The notes beneath the pieces are model-generated. The model was not told where the DNA came from, did no database searches, and was given only the letters and a program-made list of their open reading frames with translations. 64,000 bases of DNA from Achromobacter aloeverae (lineage in GTDB: Bacteria; Pseudomonadota; Gammaproteobacteria; Burkholderiales; Burkholderiaceae_B). The stretch covers positions 1,426,001 to 1,490,000 of the forward strand of contig NZ_PYAL01000001.1 in NCBI RefSeq assembly GCF_004121055.1. The letters are read 5' to 3'. Position 1 is the first letter of the stretch; each line of letters starts with the position of its first letter. Positions 28,464 to 36,088 of this stretch are shown here, piece by piece. A program made the translations under genes and the position numbers.

Positions 28464-28736
28464 ATGGCATCCACACCCTCGCACGACAACGACGCCCTGC
28501 ATTTTCAATTGACCCGGCCCTTGCTCATCATGCGGGCGCCCAAGGGTTTCATCAGCTGCGGCTACATCAGCATGGAAGCGTGCAACCGGATCGGCGACGC
28601 CTGCGCCATCATGGCGAAGGTCGACACGCTGGACGACCTGCTGACCGCCAAGGTCCAGGCCGTGTCGGACAAGGCCGCACAGCTGGGCATCGTGATCGGC
28701 GAAACGGGCGAATCGGCGTTGAATAAGCTACGCTGA
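28464..28736 (+). CDS. DUF1805 (YunC-like) protein
   Basis: 90 residues from the ATG at 28464 with SD GAAGGAC. Central motif LLIMRAPKGFISCGYISMEA followed by CNRIGDACAIMAKVDTLDDL fits the YunC/DUF1805 family, small alpha/beta proteins of unknown function. It lies between the EamA permease and NAD synthetase, all on one strand. Confidence 0.8.
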   Translation: MASTPSHDNDALHFQLTRPLLIMRAPKGFISCGYISMEACNRIGDACAIMAKVDTLDDLLTAKVQAVSDKAAQLGIVIGETGESALNKLR

Positions 28737-28785
28737 ACAACACACGTCCCCACTCCCTTCCCTGCCAGGCATGAAAGGACCCTCG

Positions 28786-29649
28786 ATGACGACACCCCCC
28801 ACCTCCGGCCCTTCCGACCGCCAGACCGCCATTTCCCGCGCCTTGGGCGTCGCCGCGGCGTTCGACGCCGACCGCGAGATCGCGCACCGGGTCGCCTTCC
28901 TCGCCAACTACCTGCGCGCCGCCAACAAGACCAGCTATGTGCTGGGCATCAGCGGCGGCGTGGACTCGCTGGTGGCGGGACGCCTGACCCAGTTGGCGGT
29001 GGAACGCTTGCGGTCCGAGGGATATGCATGCGCCTTCATCGCGGTGCGGCTGCCTTATGGCAGCCAGAAGGACGAACAGGACGCCAGCCGCGCCATGGAC
29101 TTCGTCGCCGCGGACCAGCGCATGACGGTCGACATCAAGCCGGCTGTCGATGCGCAACACGCCGCGCTGGTCGCCGCCGGACTCGCCTATGCCGATGCGG
29201 CGGCCGAGGATTTCGTCACCGGCAACATCAAGGCTCGCCAACGCATGATCGCCCAGTACGCCATCGCCGGCGCGCGCAACGGCCTGGTCGTCGGCACCGA
29301 CCATGCGGCCGAGGCGCTGATGGGCTTTTTCACCAAGCATGGCGACGGCGCCGCCGACGTGGTGCCCTTGAACGGGCTGACCAAGCGCCGGGTACGCGCC
29401 CTGGGCGACGCCTTGGGCGCTCCCCAGGACCTCGTCATGAAGGTCCCCACGGCCGACCTGGAAACCCTGCGCCCGCTGCGCCCCGACGAGGACGCCTTCG
29501 GCGTCACCTATACGCAGATCGATGCTTTCCTGGAAGGTCTATCCGTACCGGACCAGGTGGCGGAGGTCCTGCTGCGCCAATACGACGCCACCCAGCACAA
29601 ACGCAACCCCGCCGCCGCGCCCGCGCCGACGCCTATGCAGACGACCTGA
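28786..29649 (+). CDS. nadE: NH3-dependent NAD+ synthetase
   Basis: 287 residues from the ATG at 28786; SD AAAGGA six bases before it rules against the ATG at 28771. The ATP-PPase loop is LGISGGVDSLVAG near residue 50; NLVVGTDHAAEALMGFFTKHGDG and PLNGLTKRRVRALG are NadE landmarks. It amidates deamido-NAD with ammonia, the last step of NAD synthesis. There is no glutaminase domain, so it is the short form. Its last 17 bases overlap the end of the convergent MocR gene. Confidence 0.95.
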   Translation: MTTPPTSGPSDRQTAISRALGVAAAFDADREIAHRVAFLANYLRAANKTSYVLGISGGVDSLVAGRLTQLAVERLRSEGYACAFIAVRLPYGSQKDEQDASRAMDFVAADQRMTVDIKPAVDAQHAALVAAGLAYADAAAEDFVTGNIKARQRMIAQYAIAGARNGLVVGTDHAAEALMGFFTKHGDGAADVVPLNGLTKRRVRALGDALGAPQDLVMKVPTADLETLRPLRPDEDAFGVTYTQIDAFLEGLSVPDQVAEVLLRQYDATQHKRNPAAAPAPTPMQTT

Positions 29650-31084
29650 CACCGCCACCACCGCCACCGCTGCCCGGCAGCCGGGCACGCAGGGCCCGGC
29701 CGAAGCGCTCATCCACCAGCGCACCGACATTGCAACGCGACCAGCGCGACACCTTGTCGACGTCGACGCTGAATACCCGGCCGGGAGCGAGCAGGATTTT
29801 TTCCGGCATCAACGCGTGCGCCAAGGCGACCGTATCCTCGATGCCCGGAAACGCCGGCCACAGATAGAGCGAACTCGCCGGCCGCGCGAAGACTTCCGCC
29901 CCCAGATCGTCCAGCACCTGCAAGGCCTGCGCGGTTGCCGCTTCCAGCCGCCGGCGCAAACGGAACAGGTGGCGCTCATAGTGGCCTTCCCGCAGCATCA
30001 CGTCGACCATGCGCTCGCAATACTCGGAGCTGCTCACATGCACGAGCGACTTCAGGTCGGCCAGGTCGCTCGCCAACGCGGTATCGCAGGCGATGAATCC
30101 CACCCGAAGCGCGGCCGAGAACGACTTGGAAAAACTGCCGATATAGATGGTGCCCGCCAATTGATCCAGGGCCGCCAGGCGCACTGCCGAGGTCGGCTTG
30201 AAGTCAGCGAGCGGATCGTTCTCCACGACCATCACGCCATGGGCCTGGCATAACTGCAGCACGCGATAGGCCTTGGCGGCCGAGATATCCGACCCCGTGG
30301 GGTTGTGCGCCAGCGATTGCGTGAAGAAGAGCCTGGGCTTGTCACGAATCAACGCGTGTTCCAGCACCGCGAGGTCCGGCCCGTCGGGCAGGCGGGGGAT
30401 GCCCAGCATGCGCGCGCCGGCCAGCTTGAGCTTGCCGAACAGCGGGTAGTAGCCCGGATCGTCCACCAGCACGGCCGCGCCGGGCGGAACGAAGTAGCGG
30501 ATCACCACGTCCATGGCTTCGTTCGCGCCGTGGGTCAGTACCAGCTGGGATGCCGATGCGTTCACGCCGATGTCGCCCAGCTTGCGAACCAGGCTTTCGC
30601 GCAGGGGCGCATAGCCGAAGCGGCTGCCATAACGGAACAGGCTGCCCAAGCCCGTGCGCACGACCTTCTGGTGATAGCGGTCCATGCGCATATCGGCCAG
30701 CCATTCCACCGGCGGAAAGCCGTCGCCGACCGCCACCGCGTCGGGCTGCGTCTTCAACTGCTCGCGCATCAGCCACACGATATCCATGGCACGGCTCAAC
30801 TGCCCCGGCTCTTCGTCCGCCGCCTTGCGCGCGTAGTGACGATCCACCACGTAGAAGCCCGAACCGCGTCGCGGCTCGACCAGGCCCTGCGCCACCAGCA
30901 TTTCGAAGGCCACCACCACGGTGTTCTTGGCATAGCGGTGCAACTGCGCCACCTCGCGCAGCGACGGCAACTTGTCGCCCGCGCGGTAGACGCCGTCGGC
31001 GATCTGCTGCCCGATCAGCCGGGCCAGGCCCTCCGCGATGGGCGCCCCGCGCGTCCCGCGCGGCGTTTTCCTGATGTCTTCCAT
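29633..31084 (-). CDS. MocR/GabR-type regulator (GntR helix-turn-helix fused to aminotransferase fold)
   Basis: 483 residues. N-terminal GntR winged helix (DKLPSLREVAQLHRYAKNTV, ending RRGSGFYVVD at about 77) and a fold-type I aminotransferase domain: THGANEAMDVV, VDDPGYYPLFGK, LAHNPTG, and the PLP-binding Lys in IGSFSKSFSAALRVGF. MocR proteins sense PLP adducts or amines and control adjacent genes. Divergent from HMG-CoA reductase with a 116-base gap holding a clear repeat array, so that operon is its likely target. The Gly-rich C-terminus overlaps the end of nadE. Confidence 0.93.
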   Translation of the reverse strand: MEDIRKTPRGTRGAPIAEGLARLIGQQIADGVYRAGDKLPSLREVAQLHRYAKNTVVVAFEMLVAQGLVEPRRGSGFYVVDRHYARKAADEEPGQLSRAMDIVWLMREQLKTQPDAVAVGDGFPPVEWLADMRMDRYHQKVVRTGLGSLFRYGSRFGYAPLRESLVRKLGDIGVNASASQLVLTHGANEAMDVVIRYFVPPGAAVLVDDPGYYPLFGKLKLAGARMLGIPRLPDGPDLAVLEHALIRDKPRLFFTQSLAHNPTGSDISAAKAYRVLQLCQAHGVMVVENDPLADFKPTSAVRLAALDQLAGTIYIGSFSKSFSAALRVGFIACDTALASDLADLKSLVHVSSSEYCERMVDVMLREGHYERHLFRLRRRLEAATAQALQVLDDLGAEVFARPASSLYLWPAFPGIEDTVALAHALMPEKILLAPGRVFSVDVDKVSRWSRCNVGALVDERFGRALRARLPGSGGGGGGVRSSA

Positions 31085-31129
31085 ACCCGCTGTCCGCGAT
31101 GGCGCCCTTCAAAATTGGTGCAGTGCGAT

Positions 31130-31173
31130 GGTACTGTTCGTCCAAACTGTACCTGTCAATGGCGGTACAGTTT
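31130..31173. promoter_or_regulatory. Operator-like repeat array between the MocR gene and mvaA
   Basis: AAACTGTACC, ten bases, GGTACAGTTT is a perfect 10-bp inverted repeat (31144-31153 and 31164-31173). A third half-site, GGTACTGTTC at 31130-31139, repeats the right arm in direct orientation with 24 bases between. MocR-family regulators are known to bind combinations of direct and inverted repeats, so this is a strong candidate for the autoregulatory and activation site. Confidence 0.7.
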
Positions 31174-31200
31174 ACCTAGGATCGACCCGTTGATTCTCAT

Positions 31201-32502
31201 ATGGAGCATTTCATCGTGGTCGATTCGCGCCTTTCCAATTTCCGCGCCCTGCCCCCGTCCGAACGGCTGGAGGCCATCGTGCGCGCCGTCGAGCTGAACG
31301 ACGACGAAAGGCAGGCCCTGGCCCGCCCGGGCGCACTGGCCCTGGACCGCGCCGACGGCATGATCGAGAACGTCATCGGCACCTTCGAGTTGCCGATGGG
31401 CGTCGCGGCGAATTTCCAGGTGAACGGCCGCGATGTGCTGGTGCCCATGGCCGTCGAAGAACCGTCGGTCGTCGCCGCCGCATCCTATATGGCCAAGCTG
31501 GCGCGCGACTGCGGCGGCTTCGAGACATCCAGCACCGAGCCCGTCATGCGCGCCCAGATACAGATCCTGGGCTTGACCGATCCGCAGGGCGCGCGCCTGG
31601 CCCTGTTGCGGCAAAAGGACCGCATCCGCACGCTGGCCAATAGCCGCGACAAGATCCTGGTCGAACTGGGCGGCGGCTGCCGCGATATCGAGGTGCATAT
31701 CTTCGCGGAGACGCCGCGCGGCCCGATGGCGGTGGTGCACCTGATCGTGGACGTGCGCGACGCCATGGGCGCCAACACGGTCAACACCATGGCGGAGGCC
31801 GTGGCGCCATTGATCGAGGAAATCACCGGTGGGTCGGTACGCCTGCGCATCCTGTCCAACCTGGCGGACCTGCGGCTGGCCCGCGCACGGGTACGGCTTA
31901 CGCCGGAAGCGCTCGCCACGCGCGAACGCAGCGGCGCGGAGATCATCGAAGGCATCCTCGACGCCTGGGCCTTCGCCGCCGTCGATCCCTACCGTGCCGC
32001 CACGCACAACAAGGGCATCATGAACGGCATCGATCCGGTCGTCGTCGCCACCGGCAACGACTGGCGCGCGATCGAGGCCGGGGCCCACGCCTATGCGGCA
32101 CGCGGCGGGCGCTACACCTCGCTCACCGCCTGGGAAAAAGACGCGTCCGGCGCGCTGGTAGGGTCCATTGAAATGCCCATGGCGATGGGCCTGGTCGGGG
32201 GCGCCACCAAGACCCATCCCCTGGCGCGCGTGGCCTTGAAGATCATGGGCGTGCGCTCCGCGCAGGAACTGGGAGAGATCGCGGTGGCCGTCGGCCTGGC
32301 CCAGAACCTGGGCGCTTTGCGCGCGCTGGCGACGGAAGGCATACAGCGCGGGCACATGGCGCTGCATGCGCGCAACATCGCGCTGACGGCGGGCGCCACC
32401 GGCGCGGAAGTGGACGCCATCGCGCGGCGCATGGCTGAAGAAAAGGACGTGCGGACCGATCGCGCGCTGGCCCTGTTGAAGGCGCTGCGCGAGCAGGCGT
32501 AG
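31201..32502 (+). CDS. mvaA: Hydroxymethylglutaryl-CoA reductase, class II (degradative)
   Basis: 433 residues, the usual length of class II (Pseudomonas mevalonii-type) enzymes. Landmarks: [17 protein letters not shown] (56-72), [15 protein letters not shown] with catalytic Glu86/87, [25 protein letters not shown] with the catalytic Lys, [11 protein letters not shown] with Asp, [10 protein letters not shown] and [11 protein letters not shown] with the catalytic His. In class II organisms the enzyme oxidises mevalonate to HMG-CoA with NAD. No other mevalonate-pathway synthesis gene is in the window, which fits catabolism. Divergent MocR regulator upstream; a TctA-like transporter pair follows 133 bases downstream. 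Confidence 0.95.
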   Translation: MEHFIVVDSRLSNFRALPPSERLEAIVRAVELNDDERQALARPGALALDRADGMIENVIGTFELPMGVAANFQVNGRDVLVPMAVEEPSVVAAASYMAKLARDCGGFETSSTEPVMRAQIQILGLTDPQGARLALLRQKDRIRTLANSRDKILVELGGGCRDIEVHIFAETPRGPMAVVHLIVDVRDAMGANTVNTMAEAVAPLIEEITGGSVRLRILSNLADLRLARARVRLTPEALATRERSGAEIIEGILDAWAFAAVDPYRAATHNKGIMNGIDPVVVATGNDWRAIEAGAHAYAARGGRYTSLTAWEKDASGALVGSIEMPMAMGLVGGATKTHPLARVALKIMGVRSAQELGEIAVAVGLAQNLGALRALATEGIQRGHMALHARNIALTAGATGAEVDAIARRMAEEKDVRTDRALALLKALREQA

Positions 32503-32561
32503 GATGCGCGGCGGGTGAGGGTCAGGCGAAGTCCGCGCTGAGCATGACAGTAAAACAACGA

Positions 32562-32612
32562 CGGCCGGTGCGTGGATCTGCCCAGTATGTGGATCGATCC
32601 ATTAACCGGCCG
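32562..32612 (+). other. Leader stem-loop before the transporter genes
   Basis: CGGCCGGT pairs with ACCGGCCG (perfect 8-bp arms, 35-base loop). The loop contains GGATC twice and the palindrome GGATCGATCC. It ends eight bases before the GGAGGAGG SD of the next gene. It could separate mvaA from transporter expression or protect the mRNA; there is no T-tract. Confidence 0.45.
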
Positions 32613-32635
32613 CAACTGGAGGAGGAAAGAAGACC

Positions 32636-33130
32636 ATGAGCATAGCCCCCACCCCAACCGGACACCGCGCCGTGCCGGACCGCGAGCCCGCACGGCGGCT
32701 CGCGGAAGTTTGGAGCGACACCGTCGACCTGCGCCACCTGGCCTGGGCCATCGCCATCGGCATCATCGTCAGCGTCGCCGCCTTCTTCGCGGCGGGGCGT
32801 TGGCTGCGCGATGTGGCGTCCTCCGCGGAACTGGCCCACGCCTACGCCATGCTGGCCGGCCTGGCGGGCAGCGTCATCGCGGGCGTGATCTGCGCGCGCA
32901 TGTTCCCGCCCAAGCGCGAAGTCGTCGAGGACACGTCTCTCGCCGATCCTGTGTGGCGGGAAGAAGTCCTGGCCGAGCTGGCGAACGAAGCCGGCGGGCT
33001 CGGCACGCTGGCCGACCTGCCCCCGGCCGCTCGGCAAGAGCTTCGCGAACTTGGCCTGTATGAGCTGTTCGACGAGCAACCCGTTGCGGATGGCCCGCGT
33101 CTCGCCCAGGCACGGGAGGCGTTGGCATGA
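32636..33130 (+). CDS. Small membrane subunit of a TctA-like transporter (TctB-position protein)
   Basis: 164 residues with a strong SD (GGAGGAGG). Two membrane helices (LAWAIAIGIIVSVAAFFAAG at about 37-56 and LAGLAGSVIAGVICARMF at about 78-95), then a charged soluble tail of about 70 residues. It occupies the TctB place but has two rather than four helices and a cytosolic tail, so it is not a classic TctB. Its stop overlaps the ATG of the large permease (ATGA), implying coupled translation and a joint complex. Confidence 0.7.
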   Translation: MSIAPTPTGHRAVPDREPARRLAEVWSDTVDLRHLAWAIAIGIIVSVAAFFAAGRWLRDVASSAELAHAYAMLAGLAGSVIAGVICARMFPPKREVVEDTSLADPVWREEVLAELANEAGGLGTLADLPPAARQELRELGLYELFDEQPVADGPRLAQAREALA

Positions 33131-34515
33131 GCGACCCAGTGTTGTTGAACCAGATCCTGGTCGCCGCCGCGATGGGGCTCATTGGCGCGGTCGTCTTCGC
33201 CGCCATCGGGTTGATCTCCGGCACCGACGAGACGACTACCATCGCGCCGCTGACCCTGCTCGTGGCCTTGTTGGGCGTGCCGCCTGCCGGCGTGTTCACT
33301 TTCTTCCTGGCGGGCGCGGTCGCCAAGCACATGACCCACTCGGTGCCCACGGCGCTATTGGGCATTCCCGGCGACACCATGGCCATGCCGCTGCTGCAGG
33401 ACGCCAATCTGCTGCGCAAGCTGGGCGTGCCGCACATCGCACTGCGCAAGATGATTTCCGGGGCCATCATCGCCGCCTTTGTCGCCGTTCCCCTGGCTGT
33501 CCTTTTCGCCGTGCTGCTCGCCCCCTTCGGTCCGGCGATCACGCGATCCGCGCCGTGGATATTCCTGGCGGCGGCCGTATTGATCGCCTATTTCTCCGCC
33601 GGACGCTGGGCGTCCGTCGCCTTGCTGGTTCCCTTCGTCGTGGTGATCGTCGCGCTCCAGAGCCTGACCGCGCGCTACGGCGTCAAGCTGAGCGTCAGCT
33701 ACTTTCTCGGCATCGCCATCGGTCCGCTCGTCGCCGACCTGTTCGCCGTCCTGTCGCCCCAAGGCCGTACGAAGATGGCGCGCGACAAGGTCCGCACCCT
33801 CTCCCTGGCGCCCGATGTGAAGGGCTGGTCGGGCTACTTTCCCAATCCCTTCAAGGTCCTGGACCGCACCCAGGCCCGCTGGACCTTGGCGACCGCGGCG
33901 ATCTCCAGCGCGACCTTCGTGTTCAGCCCGGTGGCAATGACGGTGGTGATGGGAGAAATGGTGGGCGCGCGCGTGCGGCATGCCTATCACCGCCTGACGA
34001 CCGTGCTGAGCGCGCGTAACGGCGTCACGGAAGCCACGTATATCGCCGAAGCGCTGATTCCCCTGATCGCTTTCGGCTTGCCCCTGAGCCCGGTCGCGGC
34101 CGGGCCGGCGGCGCCGCTCTTCAATGCGCCGCCGCGCTTCACCGTGGACAGCGCATCGGGGCAGACGCATAACCTGCACAACCTGATGAACCATTGGGAA
34201 TTCCTGGGCTACGGCATGCTGGCCGTCATCATCGCCGCCCTGGTCTCCTATCCCTTCGCCATGAACTACGCACGCCGCGCGGCGCTGTTCGTATCCCGCA
34301 AAGTCAGCCACGAGGCCATCATCGCCACCTTCGTCGGCCTGATCGTGGTGATCAGCGTGTGGGAAGGACAGCTGCTGGGCCTGCTGGTGATCCTGACCAT
34401 GGGCCTGATGGGCGGGCTGCTGTCGCGGGTCTTCGCGTTCAACACGGGCGTGCAGTTCATGGGGTACTACACCGCCGTGCTGACGGTGCCGGCGCTGGTC
34501 AAGCTGATTGCTTGA
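33127..34515 (+). CDS. TctA-family large permease (divergent)
   Basis: 462 residues, about a dozen membrane helices. The segment THSVPTALLGIPGDTMAMPL matches the conserved GIPG motif of TctA/DUF112 permeases, and a second repeat-like part (ALIPLIAFGLPLSPVAAGPA) follows. Somewhat shorter than standard TctA (about 500) and with an unusual GDTMAMP after GIPG. No Bug receptor is adjacent. Coupled to the small gene before it and downstream of mvaA, it is a candidate mevalonate or related 3-hydroxy-acid importer (inference). Confidence 0.8.
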   Translation: MSDPVLLNQILVAAAMGLIGAVVFAAIGLISGTDETTTIAPLTLLVALLGVPPAGVFTFFLAGAVAKHMTHSVPTALLGIPGDTMAMPLLQDANLLRKLGVPHIALRKMISGAIIAAFVAVPLAVLFAVLLAPFGPAITRSAPWIFLAAAVLIAYFSAGRWASVALLVPFVVVIVALQSLTARYGVKLSVSYFLGIAIGPLVADLFAVLSPQGRTKMARDKVRTLSLAPDVKGWSGYFPNPFKVLDRTQARWTLATAAISSATFVFSPVAMTVVMGEMVGARVRHAYHRLTTVLSARNGVTEATYIAEALIPLIAFGLPLSPVAAGPAAPLFNAPPRFTVDSASGQTHNLHNLMNHWEFLGYGMLAVIIAALVSYPFAMNYARRAALFVSRKVSHEAIIATFVGLIVVISVWEGQLLGLLVILTMGLMGGLLSRVFAFNTGVQFMGYYTAVLTVPALVKLIA

Positions 34516-34525
34516 CGGCCTTTAT

Positions 34526-34577
34526 CCGATGAACAGCGCCGATGAACAACGACGATGAACAGCGCCGATGAACAGCG
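34526..34577. repeat. Four tandem 13-bp units after the TctA-like gene
   Basis: CCGATGAACAGCG occurs four times in a row (units 2 and 3 with one or two changes), starting 10 bases after the permease stop. Each unit contains ATGAA, giving spurious start codons. No gene is supported here; it is a short minisatellite. Confidence 0.8.
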
Positions 34578-34673
34578 CCGCGCCTGCCCATGCCGGTACC
34601 GATACCGATCCCGCCTTGTTACGGCAAGCAAGCCGCGACGGCGTGGTACTGCGACGGGCCGGCGCGGGCTGGG

Positions 34674-35273
34674 TCAGCCTTCATCCAGTTCGGCGCGCCG
34701 CTCTATGATGCGCGACACCAGGCCATAGGCAACGGCATCCTCGGCCGGCATCCAATGATCGCGCTCGATGTCCGCCAGCACCCGGTCCAACGGCTGCCCG
34801 CTTTCGCGCGCGATGACACGGGCGATGCGCTCGCGCGCCTTGACGATCTCGCGCGCCTGGATGGCGATGTCGCTGGCCGGGCCGCCGGCGCCGCCGCTGG
34901 GCTGGTGGATCAGGAAACGGGTTTGCGGCAGGCAGAAGCGGCGTTCGCGGGCCGCGCCCAGGTAGAGATGCGTGGCCGCGCTGCCGACCCAGCCCGTGCC
35001 TATCATGTTGACCGGCGCGGAGATGAAGCGGACCACATCGTGTATGGCGTCGCCCGACTCCAGGTGGCCGCCGGGCGACGACACGATCAGGTTGATGGCG
35101 GCGCTGGAGGCCGCGTCCAGGGTCAGCAGGCGGCGTACCGTTTCGGACGCCGAGGCATCGGTGATGGGACCGAACAACAGCACGGTCCGGGTGCGGAAGG
35201 ATTTCTCCTCCAGAAAATCGTTGTTTTGCCCCGGCGTGGCGGGGGAAGAATGGTCCTGTTCGTCGGCATGCAT
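34674..35273 (-). CDS. ClpP-like serine protease
   Basis: 199 residues of the ClpP family. The triad is complete: Ser98 in GTGWVGSAATHLYLGA, His123 in RFLIHQPSGGAG and Asp172 in IERDHWMPAEDA. The N-terminal 25 residues are atypical (MHADEQDHSSPATPGQNNDF). The nucleophile context (GWVGSAAT) differs from the canonical GxAASMG, as in the accessory ClpP subgroup. There is no clpX or clpA beside it, so it is a second, stand-alone paralogue. The divergent neighbour is an ECF-type sigma gene 59 bases away. Confidence 0.9.
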   Translation of the reverse strand: MHADEQDHSSPATPGQNNDFLEEKSFRTRTVLLFGPITDASASETVRRLLTLDAASSAAINLIVSSPGGHLESGDAIHDVVRFISAPVNMIGTGWVGSAATHLYLGAARERRFCLPQTRFLIHQPSGGAGGPASDIAIQAREIVKARERIARVIARESGQPLDRVLADIERDHWMPAEDAVAYGLVSRIIERRAELDEG

Positions 35274-35332
35274 GGGAGGCGGCTCCTGTTCGTGTTAAGT
35301 TCCCCCAGCTAGACGAACGAGCCCGTAGAAAC

Positions 35333-36088
35333 GTGACAGCCCCCTCTCCCCTCCATCCCCTGGCCGAAGATGCCGCCCTGCGGCGACGCCTGATCGCATT
35401 GGCGCGGCGATGGCTGCCCCAGGCCGACGAGGCGGAAGACCTGGTCCACGACGTCTACCTGCGCACGGCCGCGGGCGGGCTTCCCGCGACCGCATCAGGT
35501 CGCGAAGCCTGGCTGGTGACGGTGCTGCGCCATCTTTGCATCGACTACCGCCGGCGCCAGGAACGGTACCTGGCCATCCTTGCGCAGGCCGGTGACGACG
35601 CCGTGCACACGCTGCAAGACGACCAGCCGCCGCAGCAGGCCGACCAGGCGGAACGCGTCGACGCGGCCCTGGCGCATTTGAGCCGCACCCTGGCGCCCGG
35701 CGATGCGGCCGCGCTGCTGCTCTACGAAATGTTCGAGTTCAGCCACGCCGAGCTGGCCGCCTTGGCGGGGCGCAGCGAGGAAGCCTCGCGCCAGCATCTG
35801 CACCGGCTGCTGCGGCGCCTGCGGGCGGCGCCGCCCCTCCATCGCCGGCGCGATCCCGATGCCGCCGCCGCGGACCCGGACGAAGACGCGGTATACCTTT
35901 ACGCCCTCTGCCGCCAGGCGCTGGCCCAGCGCGATCCCGGCGGCCTCATCGCCGTGCTGCGCGCCAGTACGCCGCAAGCCATGGCCGCGCTGGCCAATGC
36001 GCTTCCCGCCGCTCGCGCGGACGCCGGCGAGCCGACGCCCGGCCTGTCACGCGTCACGCCGCCTTGGATGCCGTGCGTGCCTGCTTGA
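35333..36088 (+). CDS. RNA polymerase sigma factor, ECF-like
   Basis: 251 residues from a GTG (weak SD). Region 2: LIALARRWLPQADEAEDLVHD, YLRTAAGG and WLVTVLRHLCIDYRRRQ; region 4: LAPGDAAALLLYEMFEFSHA then LAALAGRSEEASRQHLHRLLR. After region 4 a further 80 residues follow, ending in an Ala-rich helical part, as in sigma factors with a C-terminal extension (SnoaL-type or shorter). No anti-sigma gene is adjacent. Its 3' end overlaps the convergent MFS gene by 35 bases. The target regulon may include the divergent clpP-like gene (inference). Confidence 0.85.
   Translation: MTAPSPLHPLAEDAALRRRLIALARRWLPQADEAEDLVHDVYLRTAAGGLPATASGREAWLVTVLRHLCIDYRRRQERYLAILAQAGDDAVHTLQDDQPPQQADQAERVDAALAHLSRTLAPGDAAALLLYEMFEFSHAELAALAGRSEEASRQHLHRLLRRLRAAPPLHRRRDPDAAAADPDEDAVYLYALCRQALAQRDPGGLIAVLRASTPQAMAALANALPAARADAGEPTPGLSRVTPPWMPCVPA

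Noticed and set aside
35333-36088. Possible anti-sigma domain in the C-terminus of the sigma factor
   Set aside because: The extension has no membrane helix or zinc motif; it is better left as an unassigned C-terminal part.
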